Assembly (NCBI RefSeq): GCF_020037025.1
Contig: NZ_JAIQLH010000037.1
Span: 29,984 to 93,983 of the forward strand
DNA: 64,000 nucleotides
Reading direction: 5' to 3'
Source of the DNA: Streptomyces huiliensis
Lineage (GTDB): Bacteria > Actinomycetota > Actinomycetes > Streptomycetales > Streptomycetaceae
This document shows positions 25,158 to 32,892 of this stretch, piece after piece. The notes under the pieces are model-generated. The model was not told the DNA's origin and ran no database searches. It worked only from the letters and a program-made list of their open reading frames with translations. The position numbers and the translations under genes were made by a program. Within the stretch, counting starts at the first letter, position 1, and each line of letters starts with the position of its first letter.

Positions 25158-25625
25158 ATGTCCGTGGGAGAGACCCCCGTCACCGTCGTCGGCAACCTCG
25201 CCGCCGACCCCGAGCTGAAGTACACGGCCGGCGGCGCCGCGATGGCGCGGTTCACCGTCGCCTCCACCCCGCGCAGCTACGACAAGGACAGCGGGCAGTG
25301 GAAGGACGGCACGTCCATGTTCCTGCGCTGCACCGCTTGGCGCTCCCTCGCCGAGAACGTCGCCACCAGCCTGGCCAAGGGCAACCGCGTGGTCGTCACC
25401 GGCCGGCTGCGGCAGCTCGACTGGCAGACCGACCAGGGAGAGAACCGCTCGATGCTCGTCCTGGACGCCGACGAGGTCGGCCCGTCCCTGCGCTTCGCCA
25501 CCGCCACCCCGGAGCGCACCCAGGGCAACCAGCGCGGCAGCGCCCCCGCCGTCGACCAGTGGAGCACCTCGGGCCCCGCCCAGCGACCGGCCACGGCCGC
25601 CGCGGACGACGAACCGCCGTTCTGA
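25158..25625 (+). CDS. ssb: Single-stranded DNA-binding protein (element copy)
   Basis: 155 residues with an OB-fold N-terminal domain (VTVVGNLAADPELKYTAGGAAMARFTVAS, then FLRCTAWRSLAENVATSL) and a Gly/Pro/Gln linker ending in the acidic tip DDEPPF that recruits replication partners. It precedes the replication module and probably serves plasmid-stage replication or single-strand intermediates. Confidence 0.93.
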   Translation: MSVGETPVTVVGNLAADPELKYTAGGAAMARFTVASTPRSYDKDSGQWKDGTSMFLRCTAWRSLAENVATSLAKGNRVVVTGRLRQLDWQTDQGENRSMLVLDADEVGPSLRFATATPERTQGNQRGSAPAVDQWSTSGPAQRPATAAADDEPPF

Positions 25626-25710
25626 CTCTCCGATGAGCGGGGGCGGCCTCCCTCTCGCCAAAGACGCGAGGCCGCCCCCTTCCCGTCCTCACAGAACAGG
25701 AGAACCCAGC

Positions 25711-26535
25711 ATGGCACGTGACCACGGCCCGGCGCTCCTGGCCGCGGCTCTCGCGGCGGCCGAGCGCGGCTGGCGCGTCTTCCCCCTCCGCCCCGACACC
25801 GACCTCCCCGCTGGCCACACCGCGAACCGGTGCCCGCGCAACGGACGGTGCGCCGGCGGCCATCTCACCCCGGACCACCGGGCGACCACCGAGCTGGAGT
25901 TGATCCGGCAGTGCTGGCAGCACGCCCCGTACGGCGTCGGCATTGCCACCGGCCCCTCCCACCTGGTCGTCATCGTCCTCGACGTCCCCGCCGACCCTCG
26001 CGACGTTCCACCGAAGCGGTGGGCCCGTCCGGGCGTCCGCGACGGCCTCGACGTCTTCGCCGTGGTCTGTGAGGAAGCCGGACAGCACTGGCCGACCACG
26101 ACGTACAGCGCGCGCACCGACCGCGGCACCTTCCACCTCTACTTCGCCGCACCCACCCAGCCGCCCATCCAGAGCCGCCTCGGCGCCCTGGGATGGAAGA
26201 CCGCCGTCCGGGCCGACGGCGGCTACGTGCCCGCGGCCGGAACGGTGATCGAAGGGCAGCTCGTCCGCGTCGTCCACGACGGCGCTCCGGCGCCCCTCCC
26301 CGCCTGGCTCGCCCACCGGCTCACCCCGCCGTCCGCCGCAGCTCGGCCCGCGGGGCACCCCGACGACCCCGGCCTGAAGGTGCGCACCAGCGGCACCCCG
26401 GCCGCGGACTGGACGTGCCGGTGCGGCCACCAGGAGCACGTTCGCGGGCGGGCGGCCGTCGCCGACCTCGTCGGCCGCGCTCGCACCGGCTCCTGCCCTC
26501 ACCAGCAGCCCACCGCGAAGGAGGCCGCTGCATGA
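25711..26535 (+). CDS. Prim-Pol-like protein, degenerate paralogue
   Basis: 274 residues, ATG with AGGAGAACCC upstream. It is clearly paralogous to the next gene: LLAAALAAAERGWRVFPL matches LLTAALAAAEQGWPVFPL, and GVGIATGPSHLVVIVLDVP matches NVGIATGPAGLVVIDLDVP. It has the fold of bifunctional primase/polymerase N-terminal domains, but the first aspartate of the DxD motif is Val (V89, D91), so catalysis may be lost. The C-terminus has a CRCGHQEHV zinc-like turn absent from its partner. It may be an accessory or regulatory subunit of replication initiation. Confidence 0.8.
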   Translation: MARDHGPALLAAALAAAERGWRVFPLRPDTDLPAGHTANRCPRNGRCAGGHLTPDHRATTELELIRQCWQHAPYGVGIATGPSHLVVIVLDVPADPRDVPPKRWARPGVRDGLDVFAVVCEEAGQHWPTTTYSARTDRGTFHLYFAAPTQPPIQSRLGALGWKTAVRADGGYVPAAGTVIEGQLVRVVHDGAPAPLPAWLAHRLTPPSAAARPAGHPDDPGLKVRTSGTPAADWTCRCGHQEHVRGRAAVADLVGRARTGSCPHQQPTAKEAAA

Positions 26536-27554
26536 CCGACTTGAACCTGTTGACCGCTGCCCTGGCCGCGGCCGAGCAGGGCTGGCCCGTCTTCCCCCTG
26601 CACCCCGGACAGAAGCGCCCGGCCCTCCACGCCGAGTTCCGCTGCCCTCGCACCGGACCCTGCCGCGACGGACACGTGAAATGGGAGCAGCGCGCCACCG
26701 TCGACCCGGAGCGCATCCGGCGCTGCTGGTCCACGGCGGCGTTCAACGTTGGCATCGCCACCGGCCCGGCCGGCCTGGTGGTCATCGACCTCGACGTGCC
26801 GAAGCCGGCGCCTGAAGGGCACCCTTCTCCCAGGTCCGCTACGTCCGCTACCTCCGCTACCGCCCAGGTCAGGGACGTGTTTTCGGTAGCGGATCCGGCC
26901 GCGGTAGCGGATGAGATGCGCTACCGGACGCCGGAGCAGGAGAAGGAGGACATGCCTGACGGCATGACGACCTTCCGGGCGCTCTGCGAGCGCGCCGGAC
27001 AGCCCTTCCCCCTCACCCGACAGGTGCGGACGCCCAGCGGTGGCGCCCACCTGTACTTCGTTGCCCCGCCCGGCGTGCGCCTGACCAGCACGGCCCGCAA
27101 GCTCGGGCCCGGCATCGACAGCCGGTCCTGGGGCGGCTGCGTCGTCGCTCCTGGCAGCCGCACGTCCGCCGGGAGCTACGAAGTGGTCGACGGCCGCTCT
27201 GCTGCCGAACTCCCCGCCTGGCTGCGCGCCGCCCTCCGCCCGACTCCCGCCCCCCGGCCGGTGTCCGGCCCGGTCATGCCGCGGCACGGCACCCGGTACG
27301 CCCGCGCCGCCCTGGACCGGGAGACCGAAGCCGTCGCCACCGCCCCCAAAGGGGAGCGGGAGCGGCGGCTGTTCGAAGCCGCCCGAGCCATGGGGCGCTT
27401 CATCGCCTGGGGCGACCTCGACCGCCAGGAGGTCGAAGAGGCTTTTCAGGCTGGGGGAGAGGCCGCCGGACTGCCGGCGTCACAGTGTCGCGCCACCCTG
27501 CGCAGCGCCCTGAACTGGTCCATCCGCACCGCCCGCCCCCGGGAGACGACGTGA
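26532..27554 (+). CDS. Prim-Pol replication protein (RepPP-type) with translated iteron insert
   Basis: 340 residues, ATG overlapping the previous stop. It has the bifunctional primase/polymerase domain with an intact DxD pair (IDLDVP, D86 and D88) and a downstream GGAHLYFVAP strand. Residues 98-134 (SATSATSAT...) are encoded by one arm of the inverted iteron repeat (26826-26934) and have no counterpart in the paralogue, so replication-origin DNA is being translated inside the enzyme. The C-terminal helical domain (KGERERRLFEAARAMGRFI) is typical of these proteins. It probably makes primers or starts replication of the excised element with the DUF3631 partner. Confidence 0.88.
   Translation: MTDLNLLTAALAAAEQGWPVFPLHPGQKRPALHAEFRCPRTGPCRDGHVKWEQRATVDPERIRRCWSTAAFNVGIATGPAGLVVIDLDVPKPAPEGHPSPRSATSATSATAQVRDVFSVADPAAVADEMRYRTPEQEKEDMPDGMTTFRALCERAGQPFPLTRQVRTPSGGAHLYFVAPPGVRLTSTARKLGPGIDSRSWGGCVVAPGSRTSAGSYEVVDGRSAAELPAWLRAALRPTPAPRPVSGPVMPRHGTRYARAALDRETEAVATAPKGERERRLFEAARAMGRFIAWGDLDRQEVEEAFQAGGEAAGLPASQCRATLRSALNWSIRTARPRETT
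26826..26934. repeat. Iteron array, left arm of inverted repeat (candidate origin) inside the Prim-Pol gene
   Basis: Three 9-bp direct iterons with TCCGCTAC (26835, 26844, 26853) are followed by two GGTAGCGGAT boxes about 18 bp apart and GCTACCGG. The whole ~109 bp is repeated in inverted orientation at 28983-29092 with high identity and no gaps. Iterons next to a replication initiator are the usual mark of an origin. Confidence 0.7.
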
Positions 27555-28996
27555 ACACCCCTCCCACCCCCACCCTGAAAAGCCAGACCCCACCCGGTCA
27601 CCAGCCGGGCCCGGCCACCCAGGCCGGGCCCGCACCCTCAGCCGAGCCGGAAAGCGTCGGCCGTCAGGCCGCCCCTTCAGCCCTTCCCCCCGACCCGCGC
27701 CCCACCGGGCAACCGGCCCCGGATCGGGCCGAAGGGCAGACCGCTCCGACATCGGAGAGCGCCGCCGGCCCGCCCGATGACGGCGCCGCGCTCCTGGACG
27801 ACGTGGAAGCGTTCCACCGCCGCTTCAACGTCTTCCCCAGCGAAGCCGCCTACGTCGCCGTGACGTTGTGGGACGCCCACACCCACCTCCTCGACGCCTT
27901 CGACTCCACCCCCCGCCTCGCTTTCCTCTCCCCTGAACCGGGGTCGGGGAAGTCCCGGGCCCTGGAGATTGTCGAGACGCTGGTGCCCAGCCCGATGATG
28001 GCCATCAACGCCTCCCCGGCCGCGCTCTTCCGCAGCGTCTCGGACGAGGCCCGGCCGACGATCCTCTTCGACGAAATCGACACCGTCTTCGGCCCCAAGG
28101 CGGGGGACAACGAGGAACTGCGCGGCTTCCTCAACGCCGGGCACCGCAGGAGCGGGGTCACCTACCGGTGCTCCGGCGACGGCGGCCAGCAGACCGTGCA
28201 GGGGTTCCCCTCGTACTGCGCTGTCGCCGTCGCCGGGCTCGGCTCCTTGCCCGACACCATCCGCACCCGATCCGTCATCATCCGCATGCGCCGCCGGGCC
28301 CCCAACGAGAAGGTCGAGCCCTACCGTCAGCGCATCCACGAGAAGGAAGGCCACGCCCTCAGAAAGAGGCTCACGACTTGGGCCCGCTCCGCCCGCCCGA
28401 GGATCGAAGGCGCCTGGCCGGAGATGCCCGAAGGCGTCACCGACCGGCCGGCCGACGTGTGGGAACCGCTCCTCGCCATCGCCGACGCGGCCGGCGGTAC
28501 CTGGCCCGAGCGCGCCAGGGCCGCCTGCCTCGACCTTGTCTCAGTCGGAAGCGACGACAAAGGGTCTGTCGGCATCCGCTTGCTGACCGACCTGCGCGAC
28601 CACGTCTTCGACGAGTCGGGCGCGGGCGCCGACAAGCTGCCCACCACCCTCATCCTCCAGCACCTCAACTCCCTGGAGGAAGCGCCCTGGGGGGACTTCG
28701 GCGGCCGGCCGCTCGACTCCCGAGGGCTGGCCGCGCTGCTGAAGGAGTACGTCACCGCCGACGGCTCCCCGATCAAGTCCCGCAGCCTCAAAACCCCCAC
28801 CGGGGCCGTCGCCAGGGGCTACCACGCCGCTGACCTTACCGACGCGTGGGCGCGCTACTGCCCGCCCCGGTCGGACGACGACGCCGCCCAATCCCACCTG
28901 GCAGCCGTGGGCGATCCGGCGGACATCGCCACCGTCCTCCGCCACCCGTCCGCGACCCAGCCCGCCCCCGCCACCCCGCGAACCGGCACCCGGTAG
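27551..28996 (+). CDS. DUF3631 helicase-like ATPase of the replication module
   Basis: 481 residues from the GTG in a GTGA overlap. The first ~75 residues are Pro/Ala/Gly-rich and disordered. A P-loop ATPase follows, with Walker A EPGSGKS (129-135), Walker B TILFDEID (D174/E175) and a sensor-like region (IRTRSVIIRMRRRAPNEKVEP). The C-terminal DUF3631 part spans about 270-450. Proteins of this type pair with Prim-Pol genes on mobile elements and are thought to unwind the origin. It is translationally coupled to the Prim-Pol gene. Confidence 0.85.
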   Translation: MNTPPTPTLKSQTPPGHQPGPATQAGPAPSAEPESVGRQAAPSALPPDPRPTGQPAPDRAEGQTAPTSESAAGPPDDGAALLDDVEAFHRRFNVFPSEAAYVAVTLWDAHTHLLDAFDSTPRLAFLSPEPGSGKSRALEIVETLVPSPMMAINASPAALFRSVSDEARPTILFDEIDTVFGPKAGDNEELRGFLNAGHRRSGVTYRCSGDGGQQTVQGFPSYCAVAVAGLGSLPDTIRTRSVIIRMRRRAPNEKVEPYRQRIHEKEGHALRKRLTTWARSARPRIEGAWPEMPEGVTDRPADVWEPLLAIADAAGGTWPERARAACLDLVSVGSDDKGSVGIRLLTDLRDHVFDESGAGADKLPTTLILQHLNSLEEAPWGDFGGRPLDSRGLAALLKEYVTADGSPIKSRSLKTPTGAVARGYHAADLTDAWARYCPPRSDDDAAQSHLAAVGDPADIATVLRHPSATQPAPATPRTGTR

Positions 28997-29092
28997 CACA
29001 TCCCATCCGCTACCAAGCCGCCATCCGCTACCGCGATCAGGTCTTTGACCTGCGCGGTAGCGGAGGTAGCGGACGTAGCGGACCTGGGAGAG
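28983..29092. repeat. Iteron array, right arm of inverted repeat (candidate origin)
   Basis: The reverse complement of this stretch aligns with 26826-26934 over its full length. The same three TCCGCTAC iterons at 9-bp spacing appear as GTAGCGGA on the plus strand (about 29056-29080), with two ATCCGCTACC boxes at about 29004-29032. It fills the gap between the DUF3631 gene and xis. Confidence 0.7.
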
Positions 29093-29125
29093 CAGGGCCG
29101 TTCCCCTTCCCGCCGAGGAGGCACT

Positions 29126-29326
29126 GTGACGATCACCAAGCTCAGCCCCCGGAAGATGCTCACCGTCATCGAGGTCTGCGAGGAACTCGGGATCTCCCGC
29201 TCCACCTTCTACGACTGGCGCCAGAAGAAGCGCGCCCCCCGCTGCATCAAGCTCCCCAACGGCGACCTCCGGGTCCGGCGGGGCGACTTGGACCACTGGC
29301 TCGACAACCACGAGGACGCCGCTTGA
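29126..29326 (+). CDS. xis: Excisionase (MerR-like HTH)
   Basis: 66 residues from the GTG at 29126 with GAGGAGG upstream. A single winged HTH of the excisionase/MerR type (MLTVIEVCEELGISRSTFYDW, then IKLPNGDLRVRRGDLDHWLD) binds DNA near att and directs the integrase to excision. Its stop overlaps the int start (TGATG). Confidence 0.88.
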   Translation: MTITKLSPRKMLTVIEVCEELGISRSTFYDWRQKKRAPRCIKLPNGDLRVRRGDLDHWLDNHEDAA

Positions 29327-30714
29327 TGGAGACGACGTACAGGGTCAAGATCTGGAAGACCGCCACACGCAAGCAAGCCCGCGGCGTGACGTACACCGTC
29401 CGTTGGACGCTCGACGGCAAGGAGTGGCGCGCGCCGTTCGCGACGGCGGCCCTGGCGGACGCCTTCCGTTCCGAACTGGTCAGCGCCGCCCGGCGAGGCG
29501 AGGCGTTCGACCTCGTCACCGGTCGGCCGGTCTCGCACCGGACGAAGGCCGAGGCCCTGAACTGGTACGTGTTCGCCGTGCAGTTCGCGGACGCCCAGTG
29601 GAAGCGGACCGCCGGTAACACACGGAAGAACACGGCCAAGGCGCTTACGGCGACGACGATCGCGCTGTTGCGCACGTCCTCGTGCCCCTTCGCGCCGGTG
29701 GACGTGCGGACGGCCCTCCGTGAGTTCGCGTTCAACACCCGGCGCCGGGACGAGGCGCCGCCCGAGGTCGCCAGGATCCTAAAGTGGGTGGAGCGGTCCT
29801 CGCTGACCATGGCGGCCTGGGAGGACCCGGGCAAGGTCGAAGAGGTGCTGAGCGCGGTGAACACAAGGCTCGACGGCAAGGTGGCCGCGGCCAGCTCCGT
29901 CAAGCGCAACCGGCGCATCCTGAACGTGGCCATGGAGTACGCGGTGAAGCGCCGGCTGCTGCCCGAGAACCCGTTGCCGAAGGGCCGCGGCGCGACCCCC
30001 TCCACCTCCAACGCGGTGGACAGACGGTCCCTGATCCCACCGGCCCGGATGGCGCGCATGCTGCTCCGGATCAGCCGCCGCCCCCGGGGCGGCCGGCGGC
30101 TGCACGCCTACTTCTCGACGATGTACTACGTCGGCCCGCGGCCGGAGGAAGCCGTGGCGATGCACGTGGACGACGTCCTGCTCCCGCCGGAGGACGCGGA
30201 GGACCAGTGGTGCGACGTCGTCATCCACACCGCGGAGCCGGAAGTCGGGAAGAACTGGACCGACGACGGCACCATCCACGAGGAGCGCGGGCTGAAGGGC
30301 CGCGGCGAGGGCGACACCCGCGTCGTGCCGGGGCCGCCCGCCCTGACCAGGACGCTCCGGGCGTACATCAAGGCGGAGGGGTTGAAGCCCGGCGACAAGT
30401 TGTTCCCGGGGGAGAAGGGCGGCACTCTGGCGGGCTCGGTGATGCGCAGGGCTTGGCGGAGCGTCAGGAAGGAGGAGTTCACGGATCGCGAGTACGCGTC
30501 GCCGATGGGGCGCCGGATCTACGACATCCGGCACACGCGGTTGACCAAGTGGCTCAACGACGGCAACCCGCCGGCCCAGGTCGCCTACTGGGCGGGCAAC
30601 AGCGTGGCCGTCCTGCTGACGGTGTACGCGGGGTGCATCGACGGCCAGGTTCCGGATCTCAAGCGCCGGATGGAAGCCCTCGGGGATCTTCCGGAGGTGA
30701 GCGAGCTGGAATGA
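29326..30714 (+). CDS. int: Tyrosine recombinase (AICE integrase)
   Basis: 462 residues. An N-terminal arm-binding region and a core-binding SAM-like domain (KVEEVLSAVNTRLDGKVAAASS) precede the catalytic domain. First arginine in GPRPEEAVAM, His-x-x-Arg in IRHTRLTKWL, then a Trp/His-position residue in AYWAGNSVAVLL and the nucleophile in TVYAGCID. It inserts the element into the tRNA-Arg(TCT) 3' end; its site lies about 130 bp downstream at 30844-30930. The start overlaps the xis stop. Confidence 0.93.
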   Translation: METTYRVKIWKTATRKQARGVTYTVRWTLDGKEWRAPFATAALADAFRSELVSAARRGEAFDLVTGRPVSHRTKAEALNWYVFAVQFADAQWKRTAGNTRKNTAKALTATTIALLRTSSCPFAPVDVRTALREFAFNTRRRDEAPPEVARILKWVERSSLTMAAWEDPGKVEEVLSAVNTRLDGKVAAASSVKRNRRILNVAMEYAVKRRLLPENPLPKGRGATPSTSNAVDRRSLIPPARMARMLLRISRRPRGGRRLHAYFSTMYYVGPRPEEAVAMHVDDVLLPPEDAEDQWCDVVIHTAEPEVGKNWTDDGTIHEERGLKGRGEGDTRVVPGPPALTRTLRAYIKAEGLKPGDKLFPGEKGGTLAGSVMRRAWRSVRKEEFTDREYASPMGRRIYDIRHTRLTKWLNDGNPPAQVAYWAGNSVAVLLTVYAGCIDGQVPDLKRRMEALGDLPEVSELE

Positions 30715-30728
30715 CCGGGCCCGTGGCG

Positions 30729-30745
30729 CCACCGCGTATCCACCG
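30729..30745 (+). repeat. 17-bp direct repeat, candidate integrase arm site (right)
   Basis: Identical to 5946-5962 (CCACCGCGTATCCACCG). It lies in the att region between the int stop and the right core, about 140 bp from the core. Confidence 0.45.
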
Positions 30746-30843
30746 TGGACACCCGTAGGATCCCGGTTCCAGCCGGACAGCACCGGACTCTCCGAGGGGT
30801 TCCGCTTGGAGAGTCCGGCGTCTCCGAGGGGCCACGAAACTGC

Positions 30844-30930
30844 CCCTGACCAGTAAAAAGACCCTCCCGTAGGGAGGGTCTCGTGGTGCGCCCCCGGCAG
30901 GACTCGAACCTGCGGCCAAGCGCTTAGAAG
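30844..30930. repeat. Right attachment site (overlaps tRNA-Arg 3' half and terminator)
   Basis: Direct repeat of 5784-5870 with six mismatches; the 44 bp 30887-30930 are exact. The tRNA 3' half and terminator here were supplied by the element's attP, which keeps the tRNA functional after integration. The terminator-side mismatches show where the element's own sequence differs from the original chromosome copy. Confidence 0.92.
30855..30880 (-). terminator. tRNA-Arg terminator (element-supplied copy)
   Basis: On the minus strand GACCCTCCC-TAC-GGGAGGGTC is followed by TTTTT, just downstream of the tRNA 3' end. Confidence 0.85.
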
Positions 30931-30961
30931 GCGCCTGCTCTATCCACTGAGCTACGGGGGC
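30889..30961 (-). tRNA. tRNA-Arg (anticodon TCT)
   Basis: 73 nt folding as a standard cloverleaf on the minus strand: acceptor GCCCCCG/CGGGGGC with discriminator G, D-arm GCTCAGTGGATAGAGC, anticodon loop CTTCTAA with TCT, and T-arm with GGTTCGAGTCC. CCA is not encoded. It reads the rare AGA codon in this GC-rich genome and is the integration target of the element. Confidence 0.96.
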
Positions 30962-31143
30962 CGGTGTGGTGCGGCGGTGTCGCGGACGGCTGAAGCCCCG
31001 GGCTCGGTGGTGCCGTGACCTTGCCGGGGACAAGGATAGGGCTCCGCGTACCTCGTCCCGGTTGCTTCACCTCCGTGACACGATGTGGAGGTTCGGTGAA
31101 GCGGTCCTGATAATCGCAGGCGAGTGCGAAACGTGCACCGTTT

Positions 31144-31174
31144 TTGACGCCTCCTGCGGCGGGTGTTGTGTACT
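31144..31174 (+). promoter_or_regulatory. Possible promoter of the GTPase pair
   Basis: TTGACG (31144-31149) is followed after 17-19 bases by TGTGTACT, a weak -10 match, about 90 bp before the GTG at 31261. The 300 bp between tRNA-Arg and this gene hold no other recognisable feature. Confidence 0.3.
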
Positions 31175-31260
31175 CGTTATGCCCGGGCCCCACTCGCCAC
31201 GCCCCGCGCGGCATGGTCTATACGCTTCAAAAACACCTCAGAATTGGGCATTCTGCACAT

Positions 31261-32892
31261 GTGGCGACCTTGGACGTACGGCCCCGGCTGATCGACGCGC
31301 TGTCCGCACTGCGGGACCGCGTCGAGGCCGCACGGTTTCCGCTCCCCCTTCCCGGCGCCGTGCGCGCCCGTCGCAACCGGGCCGAGCTCCTGGCCCAGCT
31401 CGACGACTACCTCGTGCCCCGGTTGTGCGCCCCTGAAGCGCCGTTGCTGGCGGTGGTCGGGGGGTCCACCGGGGCGGGGAAGTCCACGCTGGTGAACTCG
31501 TTGGTGGGGCGGCGGGTGACGGAGGCGGGGGTGTTGCGGCCGACGACGCGGGTGCCGGTGCTCGTCTGCCATCCGGACGATCACCACTGGTTCGCCGGGG
31601 CGCGGGTGCTGCCGGCGCTGCGCAGGGTACGGGGGCCCGTACGGGACGGGCTGCTGGAGGACGTACCCGTAGAGGTGACCCCTACGGGTGACGAGGACGA
31701 CGACCGGCCCGGGCTGCGGCTGGAGACCGACCGGGCGCTGCCCCGCGGGCTGGCCCTGTTGGATGCCCCCGACATCGACTCGCTGGTGAAGCGCAACCGG
31801 GAGCTGGCGGCGCAGCTGATCTGCGCGGCGGACGTGTGGGTGCTGGTCACCACGGCCACCCGGTACGCGGACGCGGTGCCGTGGCACCTGCTGCGGGCGG
31901 CCAAGGAGTACGACGTGACGCTGGTGACGGTCGTGGACCGGGTGCCGCACCAGGTGACCGGGGAGGTGGCGCGGCAGTTCGGGGCGCTGCTGGAGGCGGC
32001 GGGGCTCGGGGACGTCCCCCGGTTCACCATCCCGGAGCTGCCCGAGTCGGTGGCCGGCGGGAGCGGGCTGCTGCCCGTCACGGCCGTCGCGGGGCTGCGG
32101 GCCTGGCTGATCCAGCGGGCGCAGGATCCCGCCTCGCGGACCGTGGCCCGGGCCCGTACCGCCAACGGCGTGCTGGCGTCGCTCGGTTCGCGGCTGCCGG
32201 GGCTGGCCGGGGCGGCGGCGGGGCAGCACTCGGCGGCGGTGCGGCTGCTCCAGCGGGTCGAGGACGCGTACGCCCGGGCCGCGGACCGGGTCCGGCGCGA
32301 CGCGGCCGGCGGCGAGGCGCTGGCCGGCGACGCGCTCACGCACTGGCGCGGGCATCCGCGCGACAGTACGTCCGATGAGCTGCTGAGTGCCCTGACCAAC
32401 GCCTTCACCGCCCTGCTCGCCTGTGCCGTCGACGCCGCCGACGAGGAGATCGCCGCCGCCTGCGCCGGCGACCCGGCCGCCGCCACGGCCCTGGCCACGC
32501 GGGACGCGGAAGGCGCCGTCGCCCGGATCGGGGTGGCCGTGCGCTACTGGCGCCGCTGCCTGGAGGAGCACGCGGAGGAGGAGGCGCGCGAGGTCCGCGG
32601 TCTGGAGCGCGGGGCCGTCCCCGACGCGGACCGGGTGACCGCGCTGCTGGCCGCCGCGCTGCTGGGCGGCCGGCGCGCGCAGTCCGCGTGCGAGGCGCTC
32701 GCCGAGGCGCTCGGCGCGCGGAGCGCGCTCCGGTTGCGCGAACGCGGCGGCGAGCTCCTCGACGCCTGCGTGGAACGCGTGCTGGAGACCGAGCGGGACC
32801 GCAGGACCGCCCCCCTGGAAGCCCTCGACGTGACCCCCGACCACCAAGTCGAACTGATCGCCGCGCTGTCCGTGCTGCAGAAGGAAAGGTGA
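31261..32892 (+). CDS. Dynamin-like GTPase, first of a pair
   Basis: 543 residues from the GTG at 31261 ([17 protein letters not shown]); an ATG at 31213 would add 16 residues. The P-loop is [15 protein letters not shown] (about 65-80), followed by switch I threonines in RPTTRVPV and the G3 motif LLDAPDID. A long helical C-terminal region is consistent with dynamin-like or YfjP-type GTPases. It is coupled by GTGA to a second GTPase (32889). Bacterial dynamins work in pairs on membranes, in Streptomyces at sporulation septa among other places; the exact role of this pair is inferred. Confidence 0.8.
   Translation: MATLDVRPRLIDALSALRDRVEAARFPLPLPGAVRARRNRAELLAQLDDYLVPRLCAPEAPLLAVVGGSTGAGKSTLVNSLVGRRVTEAGVLRPTTRVPVLVCHPDDHHWFAGARVLPALRRVRGPVRDGLLEDVPVEVTPTGDEDDDRPGLRLETDRALPRGLALLDAPDIDSLVKRNRELAAQLICAADVWVLVTTATRYADAVPWHLLRAAKEYDVTLVTVVDRVPHQVTGEVARQFGALLEAAGLGDVPRFTIPELPESVAGGSGLLPVTAVAGLRAWLIQRAQDPASRTVARARTANGVLASLGSRLPGLAGAAAGQHSAAVRLLQRVEDAYARAADRVRRDAAGGEALAGDALTHWRGHPRDSTSDELLSALTNAFTALLACAVDAADEEIAAACAGDPAAATALATRDAEGAVARIGVAVRYWRRCLEEHAEEEAREVRGLERGAVPDADRVTALLAAALLGGRRAQSACEALAEALGARSALRLRERGGELLDACVERVLETERDRRTAPLEALDVTPDHQVELIAALSVLQKER

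Larger units (their letters stand above)
5827..30930. mobile_element. Integrated AICE (pSAM2-like integrative and conjugative element) in tRNA-Arg(TCT), carrying a CRISPR array
   Basis: The element is defined by the 44-bp exact direct repeats 5827-5870 and 30887-30930 (about 25.06 kb apart). Int and xis lie next to the intact tRNA at the right end. The interior encodes the expected AICE modules: regulation (GntR-NUDIX, XRE), transfer (TraB/FtsK-like pump, Spd-like membrane proteins), replication (Prim-Pol, DUF3631 helicase, SSB, iterons) and excision. Extra cargo is the CRISPR locus, an orphan C5 methyltransferase and an HExxH protein. A 17-bp repeat near both ends (5946-5962, 30729-30745) supports one element rather than two. 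One small cargo gene is broken (22526-22681), but the core genes look intact. Confidence 0.9.

Noticed and set aside
23592..25218. 503-aa frame overlapping the methyltransferase start
   Set aside because: Arg/Pro-rich out-of-frame reading; the methyltransferase frame has all ordered motifs.
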